A stretch of 42,627 nucleotides of DNA from Actinomycetes bacterium (GTDB lineage: Bacteria; Actinomycetota; Actinomycetes; Prado026): positions 1 through 42,627 of the forward strand of contig DATCDE010000071.1 in assembly GCA_036510875.1 (NCBI GenBank), given 5' to 3'. The position numbers and the translations under genes are program-made. Shown here piece after piece: positions 41,392-42,627 of the stretch. Position 1 is the first letter of the stretch; each line of letters begins with the position of its first letter. Below the pieces are notes generated by a model that had not been told where the DNA came from, ran no database searches, and saw only the letters and a program-made list of their open reading frames with translations.

Positions 41392-42627
41392 GCGCGGCGG
41401 AGGGGGTCCGGCTGGACCCGGTCGAGCGGGCCATCGCCGAGATCCGAGCCGGTCAGGCCGTGGTGGTCGTCGACGACGAGGACCGCGAGAACGAAGGCGA
41501 CCTGGTCTTCGCCGCGTCCCGGGCGACCCCGGAGCTGGTCGGCTTCATGATCCGGCACACGTCCGGCGTGATCTGCGTGCCGCTGGAGGGCCGCGAGCTG
41601 GACCGGCTCAAGCTGCCGCCCATGACGGCGGTGAACGAGGACCGCAAGCAGACCGCGTACTCGGTGAGCGTCGACGCACGGGACGGCACTACCACGGGTA
41701 TCTCCGCGCAGGACCGGGCCCGCACCATCCGGGTGCTGGTCGACTCGGCCACCGAGCCGTACGAGCTGACCCGGCCGGGTCACGTCTTCCCGCTGCGCGC
41801 GCTGGACGGCGGGGTGCTGCGCCGCCCCGGGCACACCGAGGCGGCGGTCGACCTGGCCCGGCTGGCCGGGCTCACCCCGGCCGGGGCGATCTGCGAGATC
41901 GTGCACGACGACGGCTCGATGATGCGGGCGCCGCAGCTGCGCGAGTTCGCCGACGAGCACGGGCTCGCGATGATCTCCATCGCGGACCTGATCACCTACC
42001 GGCGGCGCACCGAGCGGACCGTGCTGCGGGCCGCCGAGACGACGCTGCCCACCCGGCACGGGGACTTCCACGCGGTCGGCTACCTGAGCACGCTGGACGG
42101 CGTCGAGCACGTGGCCCTGGTCCGAGGTGACCTCGGTGTCGGGGAGGACGTGCTGGTCCGGGTGCACTCGGAGTGCCTCACCGGCGACGTCATGGGCTCG
42201 CTGCGCTGCGACTGCGGGCCGCAGCTGGAGGCCAGCCTCGAGGCGGTGGCCGAGGAGGGCCGCGGGGTGGTCCTGTACGTGCGCGGGCACGAGGGCCGCG
42301 GCATCGGCCTGGTGCACAAGCTGCAGGCCTACCAGCTGCAGGACGCCGGGGCCGACACGGTCGACGCGAACCTCGAGCTGGGCCTGCCCGCGGACGCCCG
42401 CGACTACGGCACCGGCGCGCAGATCCTGGCCGACCTGGGGGTGCGCTCGATGCGGCTGCTCACCAACAACCCGGACAAGCGGGCCGGCCTCGAGGGGTAC
42501 GGGCTCACCGTGCTCGGCCGGGTGGCGCTGCCGGTGACCGCCACGGCGCACAACCTGCGCTACCTGGAGACCAAACGGGACCGGATGGGTCACGACCTGC
42601 CGCTGCACCTGCTCGTGGAGGGGGACG
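41388..42627 (+). CDS. ribBA: Bifunctional DHBP synthase / GTP cyclohydrolase II (end cut off)
   Basis: RibB makes 3,4-dihydroxy-2-butanone 4-phosphate from ribulose 5-phosphate; RibA opens GTP for the pyrimidine branch. The 413 visible codons have no stop. The RibB domain shows [11 protein letters not shown] (29-39) and [16 protein letters not shown] near 147. The RibA domain has the zinc cysteines in [18 protein letters not shown] near 262, HEGRGIGL near 303, DYGTGAQIL near 342 and LTNNPDKR near 360. The usual length is about 410-430, so only the last few residues are missing. ATGA overlap with ribE. ribH would be expected next. Confidence 0.96.
   Translation, partial: MSAAEGVRLDPVERAIAEIRAGQAVVVVDDEDRENEGDLVFAASRATPELVGFMIRHTSGVICVPLEGRELDRLKLPPMTAVNEDRKQTAYSVSVDARDGTTTGISAQDRARTIRVLVDSATEPYELTRPGHVFPLRALDGGVLRRPGHTEAAVDLARLAGLTPAGAICEIVHDDGSMMRAPQLREFADEHGLAMISIADLITYRRRTERTVLRAAETTLPTRHGDFHAVGYLSTLDGVEHVALVRGDLGVGEDVLVRVHSECLTGDVMGSLRCDCGPQLEASLEAVAEEGRGVVLYVRGHEGRGIGLVHKLQAYQLQDAGADTVDANLELGLPADARDYGTGAQILADLGVRSMRLLTNNPDKRAGLEGYGLTVLGRVALPVTATAHNLRYLETKRDRMGHDLPLHLLVEGD

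Overview
The window is a dense, high-GC (roughly 70-75% G+C) actinobacterial chromosome segment made almost entirely of core biosynthetic and housekeeping genes. GTG starts are frequent, start/stop overlaps of 1 or 4 nt are common, and the marker genes are actinobacterial: bldD, mihF, a PriA without helicase motifs, Trp-operon membrane proteins and a PyrR translational leader. Gene order resembles Streptomyces and its relatives, but two blocks that lie far apart in Streptomyces as I remember it (trp-lgt-gltBD-pyk and bldD-pyr-metK-rib) are joined here. I cannot fix the genus. There are no tRNA or rRNA genes, transposases, CRISPR arrays or phage genes.

Layout. 174-5866: tryptophan genes trpE, three small membrane proteins, trpC, trpB, trpA. 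5923-9478: an envelope/redox group with a SCO1-type lipoprotein, a MauE/DoxX-like membrane protein, a membrane-anchored DsbA-like thioredoxin, lgt and a VIT1-type metal transporter. 9575-15560: glutamate synthase gltBD. 15596-17050: pyruvate kinase, convergent with bldD on the minus strand. 17763-28047: a pyrimidine operon of nine overlapping genes (pyrR, pyrB, pyrC, a PH-like membrane protein, carA, carB, pyrK, pyrD, pyrF). 28098-31786: mihF, gmk, rpoZ, coaBC, metK. 31903-37455: priA, a HAD phosphatase, def, fmt, rsmB. 37447-38637 (minus): a membrane GGDEF diguanylate cyclase. 38789-42627: rpe, an FMN riboswitch, ribD, ribE and ribBA (cut by the window end).

The most interesting layer is regulatory. 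BldD keeps the c-di-GMP-binding signature, an exact BldD operator overlaps its own promoter, and a one-mismatch operator lies upstream of the diguanylate cyclase in the same window. This suggests a local feedback circuit between BldD and its ligand. The pyr operon begins with a near-consensus PyrR-binding loop whose lower stem can mask the Shine-Dalgarno sequence. The rib operon begins with an FMN riboswitch followed by a hairpin that can mask the ribD Shine-Dalgarno. Four -10-like hexamers (TAGGTT, TAGACT twice, TAGAGT) start on the TAG stop codon of the gene before them, and pyk and rpe look leaderless. I saw no intrinsic terminator with a U-tract. I found no clearly new multi-gene system; the less described elements are the membrane proteins inside the trp and pyr operons, the SCO1/MauE/DsbA group and the palindromic repeats between metK and priA.
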